Source: a bacterium | GTDB lineage: Bacteria; Verrucomicrobiota; Verrucomicrobiae; Limisphaerales; J093 | Reading direction: 5' to 3' | DNA length: 6,625 nucleotides | NCBI GenBank assembly: GCA_021839785.1 | Contig: JAKCAB010000730.1 | Span: 1 to 6,625, forward strand | Shown: positions 1 to 6,481 of the stretch, piece by piece | Layout of the letters: every line of letters begins with the position of its first letter | Numbering within the stretch: the stretch's first letter is position 1 | Position numbers and translations under genes: made by a program | The notes under the pieces: generated by a model | What the model saw: only the letters and a program-made list of their open reading frames with translations | The model's database searches: none | Told to the model about the DNA's origin: nothing

Positions 1-77
1 GGATTGGCGGGCCTGGCGGGACTGGCGGGACTGGCGGGACTGGCGGGACTGGCGGGACTGGCGGGACTGGCGGGACT
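1..77. repeat. 9-bp tandem repeat (GGACTGGCG)n, open at the left edge
   Basis: The unit GGACTGGCG occurs in six perfect consecutive copies (19-72). Two degenerate copies precede them (GGATTGGCG at 1-9 and GGCCTGGCG at 10-18) and a partial GGACT follows at 73-77. Because the unit is 9 bp, every frame is free of stops: the + frames read as repeats of Gly-Leu-Ala, Asp-Trp-Arg and Gly-Gly-Thr. The array begins at or before the window edge, so its full length is unknown. It may be an intergenic minisatellite upstream of prmC or the 3' end of a gene whose GLA-repeat frame stops at the TAG at 82-84. The unit is not self-complementary, so it does not form a simple hairpin. Confidence 0.93.
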
Positions 78-189
78 TTTTTAGAAACTCCGTCACGTGT
101 CAAGCACTTTTTTGCAAATTTTCGGAATTCGCGGGCGGCCGGGTGCGCTTTGCGCTTTTCACCGGGGCGCCCCGGCCTACGCTCGCGGC
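78..189 (+). other. prmC upstream leader with T-runs and a GC palindrome
   Basis: This short stretch lies between the tandem array and the chosen prmC start. It contains two T6 runs, each in the context ACTTTTTT (75-82 and 106-113), in clear contrast to the GC-rich surroundings. A tandem GCGCTTT pair follows at 145-158, then a perfect 14-bp palindrome, CCGGGGCGCCCCGG, at 162-175, ending 14 nt before the GTG start. No convincing -35/-10 pair or Shine-Dalgarno sequence is visible. The palindrome could fold in the mRNA as a short hairpin near the ribosome-binding region; that role is inference. Confidence 0.45.
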
Positions 190-1050
190 GTGACGGTCCT
201 CGAGGTCATCCAACGTAGCGCCGAATTCCTGACCCGCAAAGGCGTGGAGTCACCGCGTCTGCAGGTCGAGTTGTTGCTCGCCCACGTGCTGGAAATGCCG
301 CGGCTCAAGCTGTACCTGAACTTCGAGCGCAGCCTGACCGAGGCGGAACTGGGCGCGATGCGCGAACTCGTCAAGCGCCGCGGGGCACGCGAGCCGTTGC
401 AGTACCTGGTCGGTTCGACTTCGTTTTGTGGCCTGGAACTCCGCGTGGCCCCGGCCGTGCTGATTCCGCGGCCGGAAACCGAGCTGCTCGCCGAGCGCGC
501 CTGGAGTTTTCTGGCGCAGCTCGATTCGCGACCTGCGACTGCGCTGGACTTCGGCACCGGCAGCGGTTGCCTGGCCATCGCCCTGGCGGCGCGGTGTCCC
601 CACGCTGCGATCACCGCCATCGATGTTTCCGCGGCGGCGTTCGCGGTGGCAGGCGAGAACGCGGCGCGACACGGCCTCGGCGAGCGCATTCGGTTCGTGC
701 TCGGCGACGGCTTTGCCGCGTTGCCGGCAGAGGCGCGGTTCCATCTGATCGTGGCCAATCCGCCTTACATTCCGAGTACCGAGCTGGCCACACTGCAACC
801 CGAGGTGCGCGACCACGAACCGCGTGGCGCGTTGGATGGCGGGGCGGATGGGCTGGACTTCATTCGGCGGCTGGCGGCGGAAGGCGCGCGTTGGCTCCAG
901 CCGGGCGGGCGGTTGATGCTCGAGTTTGGCGATGACCAGGCTGAACCGGTGGTGGCCCTGTTCGCAAAGCAGGGCTGGGGGGTCGAGGCCGTGGAAAACG
1001 ACTTAACAAGTCGGCCCCGAATCCTCGTTGCGCGGCTGGGCTCCGCGTGA
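190..1050 (+). CDS. prmC: Peptide chain release factor N5-glutamine methyltransferase
   Basis: PrmC uses S-adenosylmethionine to methylate the glutamine of the GGQ motif in release factors RF1 and RF2, which is needed for efficient translation termination in the cytoplasm. The 286-residue product has the family architecture: an N-terminal helical release-factor-binding domain (about 1-85), the L-I-P-R-P-E-T-E segment at 91-98, the SAM-binding glycine loop D-F-G-T-G-S-G at 120-126, and the catalytic N-P-P-Y at 190-193, which contacts the target glutamine. Length agrees with the family (about 275-290). The frame is open upstream to a GTG at 97, but the 31 extra residues do not resemble the PrmC N-terminus, whereas the GTG at 190 gives the typical T-V-L-E-V-I start. 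No clear Shine-Dalgarno supports either start. murA follows after 45 nt. In many bacteria prfA lies just upstream of prmC, but here that area is outside the window. Confidence 0.95.
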   Translation: MTVLEVIQRSAEFLTRKGVESPRLQVELLLAHVLEMPRLKLYLNFERSLTEAELGAMRELVKRRGAREPLQYLVGSTSFCGLELRVAPAVLIPRPETELLAERAWSFLAQLDSRPATALDFGTGSGCLAIALAARCPHAAITAIDVSAAAFAVAGENAARHGLGERIRFVLGDGFAALPAEARFHLIVANPPYIPSTELATLQPEVRDHEPRGALDGGADGLDFIRRLAAEGARWLQPGGRLMLEFGDDQAEPVVALFAKQGWGVEAVENDLTSRPRILVARLGSA

Positions 1051-1095
1051 AAAAGTCCGGGCCAGCGGTCCGCGCGGCCGCGAAGTTTTCCCAAC

Positions 1096-2355
1096 ATGTA
1101 CAGCCTGGTGATTCAAGGCGGCCGGCCTTTGCACGGCGCGGTTTCCATCAGTGGTGCCAAGAACGCGGTGTTGCCCCTCCTGGCGGCGACGCTGTTGACG
1201 CGCGAGCCGTGCGTGATCCGCCGCGTGCCGAACCTCACGGACGTGACTTACATGGGGCGCATCCTCGCCGAGCTGGGGGCGAAGGTGAAATTCCAGGGCG
1301 ACACCATCACGGTGACGGCGAACCGCGTGAAAGGCGTCGCCGGCTACGATCTGGTGCGCAAGATGCGCGGCTCGATCTGCGTGCTGGGGCCGCTGCTGGG
1401 CCGGCTCCGCGAGGCGCAGGTTTCGCTGCCAGGCGGGTGCATCATCGGCCCGCGCCCGATCGATCTGCACTTGAAAGGCATGAGGGCGCTCGGTGCCCGC
1501 GTCACGATCGAGAAGGGTTTCGTCTGCGCCAAGGCGCGGCGGCTCGTGGGCAGCGAGCTGTTCCTGGGCGGTCGTTCGGGACCGACGGTGCTGGGCACCG
1601 CGAACGTGATGATGGCCGCGGCGCTCGCGGAAGGCGTGACCGTCCTGGAGAGCGCGGCCTGCGAGCCGGAGGTGGTGGACTTGGCGGATTTCCTGAACGC
1701 GATGGGCGCAAACATCGCCGGCGCCGGCAGTCCAACGATCCGCATCACCGGCGTACCGGAGCTACACGGCGCGGAGCACGAGGCGATTCCCGACCGCATC
1801 GAGGCCGCCACGTTCGCCATTGCTGCCGCGGCCACCCAAGGGGAGGTGACCCTGCGCGGGGCGCAGCCGCAGCATTTGACCGCCGTACTGGACAAGCTCC
1901 AGGAAGCGGGCGCGAAGGTGGATCGCCAGCCGGGCGGGTTGACGGTGAAGGCCACGCGCCGGCTGCGGCCCACGGACGTGACCACGCAGCCGTACGCCGG
2001 CTTTCCGACCGATGCCCAGGCGCAAATGATGGTGCTCATGACCCAGGCGCCGGGCATCAGCATCATCACCGAGCGCATTTACGAATCGCGCTTCATGCAC
2101 GTGAGCGAACTGGCCCGGCTCGGCGCCAACATCACGCTCGAAGGCCCGAGCGCGGTGGTGAAAGGCGCGACGCCGCTCAGCGGGGCGCCGGTGATGGCCA
2201 GCGATCTGCGCGCCTCGGCCGCTCTGTTGATCGCCGGCCTGGTGGCGAAAGGCGAAACCCGCGTCAAACGGATCTATCATCTGGACCGCGGGTACGCGAA
2301 GATCGACGAGAAGCTGCGCGGGCTCGGCGCGAAGGTCGAGCGCGTGCAGGAGTAA
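1096..2355 (+). CDS. murA: UDP-N-acetylglucosamine 1-carboxyvinyltransferase (MurA)
   Basis: MurA transfers enolpyruvate from phosphoenolpyruvate to the 3'-OH of UDP-GlcNAc, the first committed step of peptidoglycan synthesis, in the cytoplasm. The 419-residue product matches the usual length and keeps essentially the E. coli numbering of active-site residues: K22 and N23 in S-G-A-K-N, C115 in the loop P-G-G-C-I-I-G-P-R-P with R120, the catalytic Asp at 306 in F-P-T-D-A-Q-A-Q, and Arg at 398 in H-L-D-R-G-Y. The Cys (not Asp) at 115 is the residue alkylated by fosfomycin, so a drug-sensitive type of active site is predicted. The ATG at 1096 puts these residues in register, which fixes the start, although no strong Shine-Dalgarno is seen. 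The gene starts 45 nt after prmC and ends 6 nt before the next start, so all three are probably co-transcribed. Confidence 0.98.
   Translation: MYSLVIQGGRPLHGAVSISGAKNAVLPLLAATLLTREPCVIRRVPNLTDVTYMGRILAELGAKVKFQGDTITVTANRVKGVAGYDLVRKMRGSICVLGPLLGRLREAQVSLPGGCIIGPRPIDLHLKGMRALGARVTIEKGFVCAKARRLVGSELFLGGRSGPTVLGTANVMMAAALAEGVTVLESAACEPEVVDLADFLNAMGANIAGAGSPTIRITGVPELHGAEHEAIPDRIEAATFAIAAAATQGEVTLRGAQPQHLTAVLDKLQEAGAKVDRQPGGLTVKATRRLRPTDVTTQPYAGFPTDAQAQMMVLMTQAPGISIITERIYESRFMHVSELARLGANITLEGPSAVVKGATPLSGAPVMASDLRASAALLIAGLVAKGETRVKRIYHLDRGYAKIDEKLRGLGAKVERVQE
2349..2352 (+). promoter_or_regulatory. Shine-Dalgarno GGAG inside the murA 3' end
   Basis: GGAG, in the context CAGGAG, lies in the last codons of murA, 9 nt before the ATG at 2362. 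It supports that start and suggests translation of the small membrane protein is linked to murA. Few other starts in this window have a site this well placed. Confidence 0.65.
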
Positions 2356-2361
2356 ACCGCT

Positions 2362-2754
2362 ATGCGCCAATTTTTGACCGTGGTCCTCATCGCCGCCGCC
2401 ATCTGGGGCGGGGTGACATTCTACAAGTACGCCAAGTCCGAGGTGGCGAGGGACGAGCGAAGGACCGACGACCGATACGTGCCCGGCAAATTGCCCGGTC
2501 TGCCGAAGGAAATGGAGGCTGCGCTGGCCGCCGCGCAACAGGAAGGCGCCGCCAGCCTCAAGAACTGGCTGACGCGGAACCGCAGCGAAATTACCGATCC
2601 GCGCCTGACCGAGATCGAGCTCGACTACGTGGTGCTCGTGGGTCGCACCAACCCGACCGAGGCGCGGCGCGAACTGAACGTAATCAAACAGCGCATCGCG
2701 CCGCAGCACCCGCAGTACAAGCGGTTCCAGGAGTTGGACCAGGCGTATCCGTGA
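2362..2754 (+). CDS. Small single-pass membrane protein of unknown function
   Basis: I do not recognise the family. The 130-residue product begins with a short basic N-terminus and one hydrophobic segment (about residues 4-19, L-T-V-V-L-I-A-A-A-I-W-G-G-V), then a charged Lys/Arg/Glu/Asp-rich stretch. This looks like a signal anchor, with most of the protein on one side of the inner membrane; there is no lipobox Cys. The remainder (about 50-130) is alanine- and charge-rich and predicted helical, with no Cys and no obvious catalytic motif. The last third (R-R-E-L-N-V-I-K-Q-R-I and F-Q-E-L-D-Q) looks like amphipathic helices of the TPR or coiled-coil kind. It starts 6 nt after the murA stop, with a good ribosome-binding site, so it is probably expressed with murA. 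A role in the cell envelope is suggested by the neighbour only. Confidence 0.82.
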   Translation: MRQFLTVVLIAAAIWGGVTFYKYAKSEVARDERRTDDRYVPGKLPGLPKEMEAALAAAQQEGAASLKNWLTRNRSEITDPRLTEIELDYVVLVGRTNPTEARRELNVIKQRIAPQHPQYKRFQELDQAYP

Positions 2755-2770
2755 GCCCGTCCGGACGGGC
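2755..2770 (+). terminator. 16-bp palindrome after the murA block, possible terminator
   Basis: The sequence GCCCGTCCGGACGGGC is a perfect palindrome that begins at the base after the stop codon of the small membrane protein. As RNA it would fold into a 6-bp GC stem with a CCGG loop. No U-run follows (GGAACC comes next), so it is not a canonical intrinsic terminator. It could act as an RNA 3'-end stabiliser or a U-less terminator. The position at the boundary between two operons favours a 3'-end role. Confidence 0.45.
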
Positions 2771-3072
2771 GGAACCGACGGCGCCAAGGTCGTCACGTTG
2801 CCGGGGGAATCCTCGGGTCTGGCCAAGGCCGGGGCATCTCGAAGCGATTCTTAGTTATACTGCCAGTGTAACTTATATCTTGTCTGACAGCGTTGACGGC
2901 GACGCTCCGGGCCATTAGACATAGCGGGCAACGGCACAAGCGGACTCAATCCTGGATCCCACTTGGGAAAGACAGGCCGGTCGTCGCGTTTGCCCGGCGA
3001 AATCCCGATGCAAATCTCAACACGCTCATTGGTTGCGCGTTCGGCGGCCCCCGCTGGACGCGGGTTTAGGCC
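2771..3072 (+). promoter_or_regulatory. Gene-free region upstream of sdhC with candidate promoter
   Basis: No convincing gene is visible here; reading frames that cross it are extensions of shadow frames. A locally AT-rich patch lies at about 2848-2882, including TATACT at 2856-2861 and TATATC at 2874-2879, neither with a good -35 partner. The best sigma70-like pair is TTGACG (2893-2898), a 17-nt spacer, then TAGACA (2916-2921), which would start transcription roughly 145 nt before sdhC; its -10 match is weak. Small inverted repeats occur at 2957-2968 (TCCCA/TGGGA) and 3050-3064 (CCCGC/GCGGG), the latter ending 8 nt before the sdhC ATG. The region most probably holds the sdh promoter and a 5' leader. 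Confidence 0.4.
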
Positions 3073-3849
3073 ATGAAAGCCCTTCTCCGCCTCTTCGGAT
3101 CCACGCTCGGCAGGAAGTATCTCATGGCCGGCAGCGGCGCGGTGCTGGTGTTGTTCGTCATCGGCCATCTGGTTGGCAACCTCCAATTTTTCCTGCCCCC
3201 CGAGGCCATCAACCGCTACGGCCATTTCCTGCAAAGCAACCTCGAGTTGCTCTGGCCGGTGCGCCTGATCCTGCTGGGCTTGGTGACGCTCCACATCTTC
3301 ACCGCCTTTCAACTCTGGGCGGAGAACCGCGCCGCCCGCCCGGTGGCGTACGCGAGCCCGGCGCCCGCGTACGGTTCGACGCTCGCGTCGCGGACGATGC
3401 TGGTCAGCGGTTTGGTGGTGGCGGCGTTCATCGTTTTTCATCTGTTGCATTACACGTTGAAGGTGGAAGCCGTCAACGGCTCGGCGGTGCCTTTCCATCA
3501 GTTGAAGGAACCCGGCACCGGCCATCCGGACGTGTACGCCATGATGGTGGCCGGGTTCAGCGTCTGGTACGTGGCGCTGTTCTATCTGATCGGGGTCGGG
3601 CTGCTCTGCTGGCACCTGAGCCACGGCATCGGCGCCATGCTCCAGTCGTTGGGCTTGCGGAACCCGACGTACACGCCGTTGGTCACGAAGGCGGCCAAGG
3701 TGATCGCGGTATTCCTCTTCGTCGGCTATGCCGGCCTGCCGGTGTCGGTGCTGCTGCTCGGCCACGGCAAGGCCTACCTTGCCGAAGTGGTCGCGCACAA
3801 CGCAAAGGCGGTCGCCGCAGCGACCGACGGAAAGGAGGCGGGGAAGTAA
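3073..3849 (+). CDS. sdhC: Succinate dehydrogenase cytochrome b subunit (B-type, five-helix)
   Basis: This is the membrane anchor of succinate:quinone oxidoreductase. It holds haem b and passes electrons between SdhB and the quinone pool. The 258-residue product has five hydrophobic segments (about 17-40, 58-82, 108-130, 157-180, 207-230), as in the single-subunit dihaem cytochrome b558 family of Bacillus SdhC and Wolinella FrdC. Candidate axial haem ligands lie in the first four helices: H32 (I-G-H-L-V-G-N), H74 (T-L-H-I-F), H123 or H126 (F-H-L-L-H), and H181 or H184 (W-H-L-S-H-G-I). The C-terminal 25 residues are Ala/Lys-rich and probably a soluble tail. The ATG at 3073 leaves the normal short N-terminus before helix 1, but the Shine-Dalgarno is weak (AGG, too close). 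The sdhA ATG follows the stop by one base. B-type enzymes can work as succinate dehydrogenase or fumarate reductase; the sequence alone does not decide. Confidence 0.95.
   Translation: MKALLRLFGSTLGRKYLMAGSGAVLVLFVIGHLVGNLQFFLPPEAINRYGHFLQSNLELLWPVRLILLGLVTLHIFTAFQLWAENRAARPVAYASPAPAYGSTLASRTMLVSGLVVAAFIVFHLLHYTLKVEAVNGSAVPFHQLKEPGTGHPDVYAMMVAGFSVWYVALFYLIGVGLLCWHLSHGIGAMLQSLGLRNPTYTPLVTKAAKVIAVFLFVGYAGLPVSVLLLGHGKAYLAEVVAHNAKAVAAATDGKEAGK
3831..3838 (+). promoter_or_regulatory. Shine-Dalgarno AAAGGAGG for sdhA
   Basis: AAAGGAGG is the strongest Shine-Dalgarno match in the window. It lies within the last codons of sdhC, 12 nt before the sdhA ATG at 3851. It supports that ATG over in-frame upstream starts and makes translational linkage of sdhC and sdhA likely. 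Confidence 0.7.
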
Positions 3850-3850
3850 T

Positions 3851-5773
3851 ATGGCCAAGCTGGAATCCAACAGCCCTTCGGGTCCGCTGGCTCAGAAGTG
3901 GACCCGGCACAAGTTCGAATCGAAGCTTGTCAACCCGGCGAACAAGCGGAAGTACGAGGTGATCGTGATCGGGGCGGGATTGGCCGGCGCCTCGGCGGCC
4001 GCCACGCTGGGCGAGTTGGGCTACCAGGTGACGAATTTCGTCTATCACGACAGCCCGCGTCGCGCCCACTCGATCGCCGCCCAAGGCGGCATCAACGCCG
4101 CCAAGAACTACCAAAATGACGGCGACAGCGTTTACCGGTTGTTCTACGACACGATCAAGGGCGGCGATTTCCGCTCGCGCGAGGCGAACGTGCATCGCCT
4201 GGCCGAGGTGAGCGTCAACATCATCGACCAGTGCGCGGCGCAAGGCGTGCCGTTCGCGCGGGAATACGGCGGCTTGCTGGACAACCGCTCGTTCGGTGGC
4301 GCCCAGGTCAGCCGCACGTTCTACGCCCGCGGCCAGACCGGCCAGCAACTGTTGCTCGGCGCCTACGCGGCACTGTGCAAGGAAATCGCTGCGGGGTCGG
4401 TCCGGTCTTTTACGCACACGGAGATGCTCGATCTGGTGGTCGTGGACGGCCACGCCAAAGGCGTCATCGTCCGCAACCTGATCACCGGCGAAATCACCCG
4501 GCACAGTGCCGATGCGGTGGTGCTGGCCACCGGCGGTTACGGGAACGCGTTCAACCTCGCCACCTACGCCCGCAACTCGAATGCCACCGCGATCTGGCGG
4601 GCCTACAAGCGCGGCGCCTGCTTCGCCAACCCGTGCTACACGCAGATCCACCCGACCTGCATTCCGGTCAGCGGCGATTACCAGTCGAAGCTGACCTTGA
4701 TGAGCGAGTCGTTACGCAACGACGGCCGCATCTGGGTGCCGAAGAAGCAGGAAGATTGCCGCAAGCAGCCTTCGGAGATTCCGGAGGAAGACCGCGACTA
4801 TTACCTGGAGCGCAAGTATCCCAGCTTCGGCAACCTCGCCCCGCGCGACATTTCGAGCCGGGCCGCCAAGCAGGTTTGCGATGAAGGCCGCGGCGTGGGC
4901 GAGTCGGGTCTGGGAGTCTATCTCGACTTCGCGGGCGCCATCCAGCGTCTGGGCGAGGCCAAGGTGCGCGAGCGCTACGGCAACCTGTTCGACATCTACC
5001 ACGAGATCACCAACGAAAACGCCTACCAGGTGCCGATGCGGATTTTCCCGGCGATGCACTACACGATGGGCGGGTTGTGGGTGGATTACAACCTGATGTC
5101 GAACGTCCCCGGCCTCTTCGTGCTGGGCGAGGCCAACTTTTCCGATCACGGGGCCAACCGGCTCGGGGCCAGCGCGCTCATGCAGGGCCTCGCCGACGGT
5201 TACTTCGTGGTTCCCGCCACGATTGCCACCTACCTGGCGACCTTGAAACCGGGCCAACGGCCGCAGACCGACCACGCCGCCTTCCAGGAGGCGGAAGCCA
5301 ACGTTCGGGGCCTCACGAAACGCCTGCTGGGCCTGAAAGGTAAACGGACGGTCCAATCGTTCCACAAGGAACTGGGCAAGATCCTGTGGGAGTACTGCGG
5401 CATGGCCCGCACCGAGGCGGGCTTGAAGAAGGCTTTGGAACTGATCCCGGCCCTGCGCGAAGAGTACTGGCAAAACGTGAACGTGCCGGGGTCAGAGGGC
5501 GAACTGAACCAGTCGCTCGAAAAGGCGGGGCGCGTGGGCGACTTCCTCGAACTCGCCGAGTTGCTGTGCCTGGACGCGCTGGCGCGCCGCGAATCGTGCG
5601 GCGGCCATTTCCGCGTGGAATACCAATACCCGGATGGCGAGGCCCAACGCGATGACGAGCACTTCGCCCACGTTGCCGCCTGGGAGTACCAGGGGCCGGA
5701 CAAGCCGCCGGTGCGCAACGTGGAGCCGCTGACTTACGAAGAGGTCAAGATGGTGACGCGGAGCTATAAGTGA
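3851..5773 (+). CDS. sdhA: Succinate dehydrogenase/fumarate reductase flavoprotein subunit
   Basis: SdhA oxidises succinate to fumarate (or the reverse) on the cytoplasmic side of the membrane and passes electrons through its FAD to SdhB. The 640-residue product has the dinucleotide-binding loop G-A-G-L-A-G at 41-46 and the covalent FAD site in [11 protein letters not shown], where H73 is the expected 8-alpha-histidyl FAD ligand. Substrate-site motifs are I-H-P-T (after N-P-C-Y-T-Q), P-R-D-x-x-x-R at 331-337, H403 in H-Y-T-M-G-G, and R437 in [10 protein letters not shown]. Length and these motifs fit the B-type group that pairs with a one-subunit cytochrome b. The start is set by the Shine-Dalgarno at 3831-3838 and by the stop of sdhC one base upstream; a longer open frame back to 3728 only overlaps sdhC. 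Usually sdhB follows directly, but here an ORF6N gene lies between them. Confidence 0.98.
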   Translation: MAKLESNSPSGPLAQKWTRHKFESKLVNPANKRKYEVIVIGAGLAGASAAATLGELGYQVTNFVYHDSPRRAHSIAAQGGINAAKNYQNDGDSVYRLFYDTIKGGDFRSREANVHRLAEVSVNIIDQCAAQGVPFAREYGGLLDNRSFGGAQVSRTFYARGQTGQQLLLGAYAALCKEIAAGSVRSFTHTEMLDLVVVDGHAKGVIVRNLITGEITRHSADAVVLATGGYGNAFNLATYARNSNATAIWRAYKRGACFANPCYTQIHPTCIPVSGDYQSKLTLMSESLRNDGRIWVPKKQEDCRKQPSEIPEEDRDYYLERKYPSFGNLAPRDISSRAAKQVCDEGRGVGESGLGVYLDFAGAIQRLGEAKVRERYGNLFDIYHEITNENAYQVPMRIFPAMHYTMGGLWVDYNLMSNVPGLFVLGEANFSDHGANRLGASALMQGLADGYFVVPATIATYLATLKPGQRPQTDHAAFQEAEANVRGLTKRLLGLKGKRTVQSFHKELGKILWEYCGMARTEAGLKKALELIPALREEYWQNVNVPGSEGELNQSLEKAGRVGDFLELAELLCLDALARRESCGGHFRVEYQYPDGEAQRDDEHFAHVAAWEYQGPDKPPVRNVEPLTYEEVKMVTRSYK

Positions 5774-5812
5774 GTTCCCGGACCCGTCGTGGAAGGCGGC
5801 GGCCAGCACACC

Positions 5813-6481
5813 GTGAGGAACAAGAGCCTCATTCCGGCAGAACGCATCAAGGACAGGATTCTCCTGATCCGTGGGCAGAAGGTGCTGCTGGATTTCCAGT
5901 TGGCCGAGCTTTATGGAGTTGAAGCTCGCGCCTTGAACCAGGCCGTGAAGAGGAACAGCGAACGCTTCCCCGAAGACTTCACGTTCCAGCTCTCCGAGGA
6001 GGAGACGGCGTTGGTGATGCGACCGCAGACTGAGACTGCGGCAGGTCCGAACTCATCACAGTCTGTGACGAGTTCAGCCGCTTCCTCATCGGAGGCTACG
6101 ATTACGCACCTTGACCCCTCGTCACAATTTGTGACCGGCTCCAGGAAACATCGTGGATTAGCCTATCGCCCCCACGCCTTCACCGAACAGGGAGTGGCGA
6201 TGCTTTCGAGTGTGCTGCGCAGCCTCCGGGCCATCCAGGTCAACATCGCCATCATGCGCACCTTTGTCGCGCTGCGGCGCATGTTAGCCTCCCACGTGGA
6301 ATTGGCCCGGAAGCTGGAGATCCTCGAAGGCAAATATGACGCGCAGTTCAAAGTCGTGTTCGATGCCATCCGCGAGTTGATGGCGGAGTCCAAGCCCCGG
6401 CCCCGTCGCGAAATCGGTTTCCACACCATTCGCCGGGCGCCCCCAGCCCAACCCAAATCCAGAAAGGCGATTTCATCATGA
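5813..6481 (+). CDS. ORF6N-domain protein, putative DNA-binding, inside the sdh operon
   Basis: The product (222 residues) belongs to the ORF6N family, which is related to phage antirepressor and KilA-N-type DNA-binding proteins; its cellular role is not established. Family features in order: L-I-P-A-E-R-I near the start, [18 protein letters not shown], the helix N-Q-A-V-K-R-N with [10 protein letters not shown] (to about 63), a Ser/Thr-rich linker (about 69-112), the conserved [15 protein letters not shown], and a long helical, probably coiled-coil segment ending in [14 protein letters not shown]. The tail is basic (P-R-P-R-R, K-S-R-K). A GTG at 5789 is possible, adding 8 Gly-rich residues; the GTG at 5813 gives the typical family start (M-R-N-K-S-L-I-P). 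The gene begins 39 nt after sdhA, and its stop overlaps the sdhB ATG. It looks less GC-rich than sdhA, consistent with acquisition from elsewhere. Confidence 0.9.
   Translation: MRNKSLIPAERIKDRILLIRGQKVLLDFQLAELYGVEARALNQAVKRNSERFPEDFTFQLSEEETALVMRPQTETAAGPNSSQSVTSSAASSSEATITHLDPSSQFVTGSRKHRGLAYRPHAFTEQGVAMLSSVLRSLRAIQVNIAIMRTFVALRRMLASHVELARKLEILEGKYDAQFKVVFDAIRELMAESKPRPRREIGFHTIRRAPPAQPKSRKAISS
6023..6041. repeat. Inverted repeat CCGCAG/CTGCGG in the ORF6N linker
   Basis: Perfect 6-bp arms (6023-6028 and 6036-6041) flank a 7-nt loop, ACTGAGA. It lies within coding sequence at residues 71-77 and is the first of four inverted repeats between 6023 and 6135. Confidence 0.7.
6049..6075. repeat. 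Long near-perfect inverted repeat in the ORF6N linker (first SSQxVT copy)
   Basis: Arms of 13 nt, GAACTCATCACAG (6049-6061) and CTGTGACGAGTTC (6063-6075), flank a single T at 6062, with one mismatched pair. It encodes S-S-Q-S-V-T-S (residues 81-87). The core TCACA-n-n-n-TGTGA recurs at 6121-6135. Confidence 0.85.
6121..6135. repeat. Perfect inverted repeat GTCACAA-T-TTGTGAC (second SSQxVT copy)
   Basis: Seven-base arms flank one central T. The surrounding 21 nt (6119-6139) encode S-S-Q-F-V-T-G and match 15 of 21 positions of 6053-6073 (S-S-Q-S-V-T-S), so the two are diverged direct copies of one palindromic motif set 66 nt apart. A small CCTC/GAGG inverted repeat (6084-6095) lies between them. 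Confidence 0.8.
6463..6467 (+). promoter_or_regulatory. Shine-Dalgarno-like AAAGG for sdhB within the ORF6N gene
   Basis: AAAGG lies 10 nt before the sdhB ATG at 6478, inside the last codons of the ORF6N gene. It gives sdhB its own ribosome-binding site in addition to possible coupling through the ATGA overlap. Confidence 0.5.

Noticed and set aside
1..77. Possible CRISPR array
   Set aside because: The copies are 9 bp and directly adjacent, with no spacers; it is a plain tandem repeat.
73..82. Intrinsic terminator at the T6 run after the tandem array
   Set aside because: The GC-rich sequence before the T-run is a direct repeat with no complementary arm, so no stem forms.
1762..2826. 354-codon open frame on the - strand over murA and the small membrane protein gene
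   Set aside because: It is antisense to murA with shadow-like composition and no family resemblance.
1047..2918. 623-codon open frame on the + strand across murA and the next gene
   Set aside because: It is a different-frame shadow of murA with an Arg/Gly/Ala-rich composition and no recognisable domain. GC-rich DNA commonly gives such long open frames.
3728..3850. 41-codon N-terminal extension of sdhA
   Set aside because: It overlaps sdhC, encodes Arg/Cys-rich sequence unlike SdhA, and a strong Shine-Dalgarno supports the ATG at 3851.
2851..3870. 339-codon open frame on the - strand over the sdhC region
   Set aside because: Its His/Arg/Gln-rich translation is typical of antisense shadows, and it covers the clearly functional sdhC and its upstream region.
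3683..4651. 322-codon open frame on the - strand over sdhC/sdhA
   Set aside because: It is antisense to highly conserved sdhA sequence, with no recognisable motif; explained by codon bias in the + frame.
6121..6135. CRP-type operator
   Set aside because: CRP sites read TGTGA-N6-TCACA; here the half-sites face the other way (TCACA...TGTGA) with a short spacer, and the element is inside a coding region.
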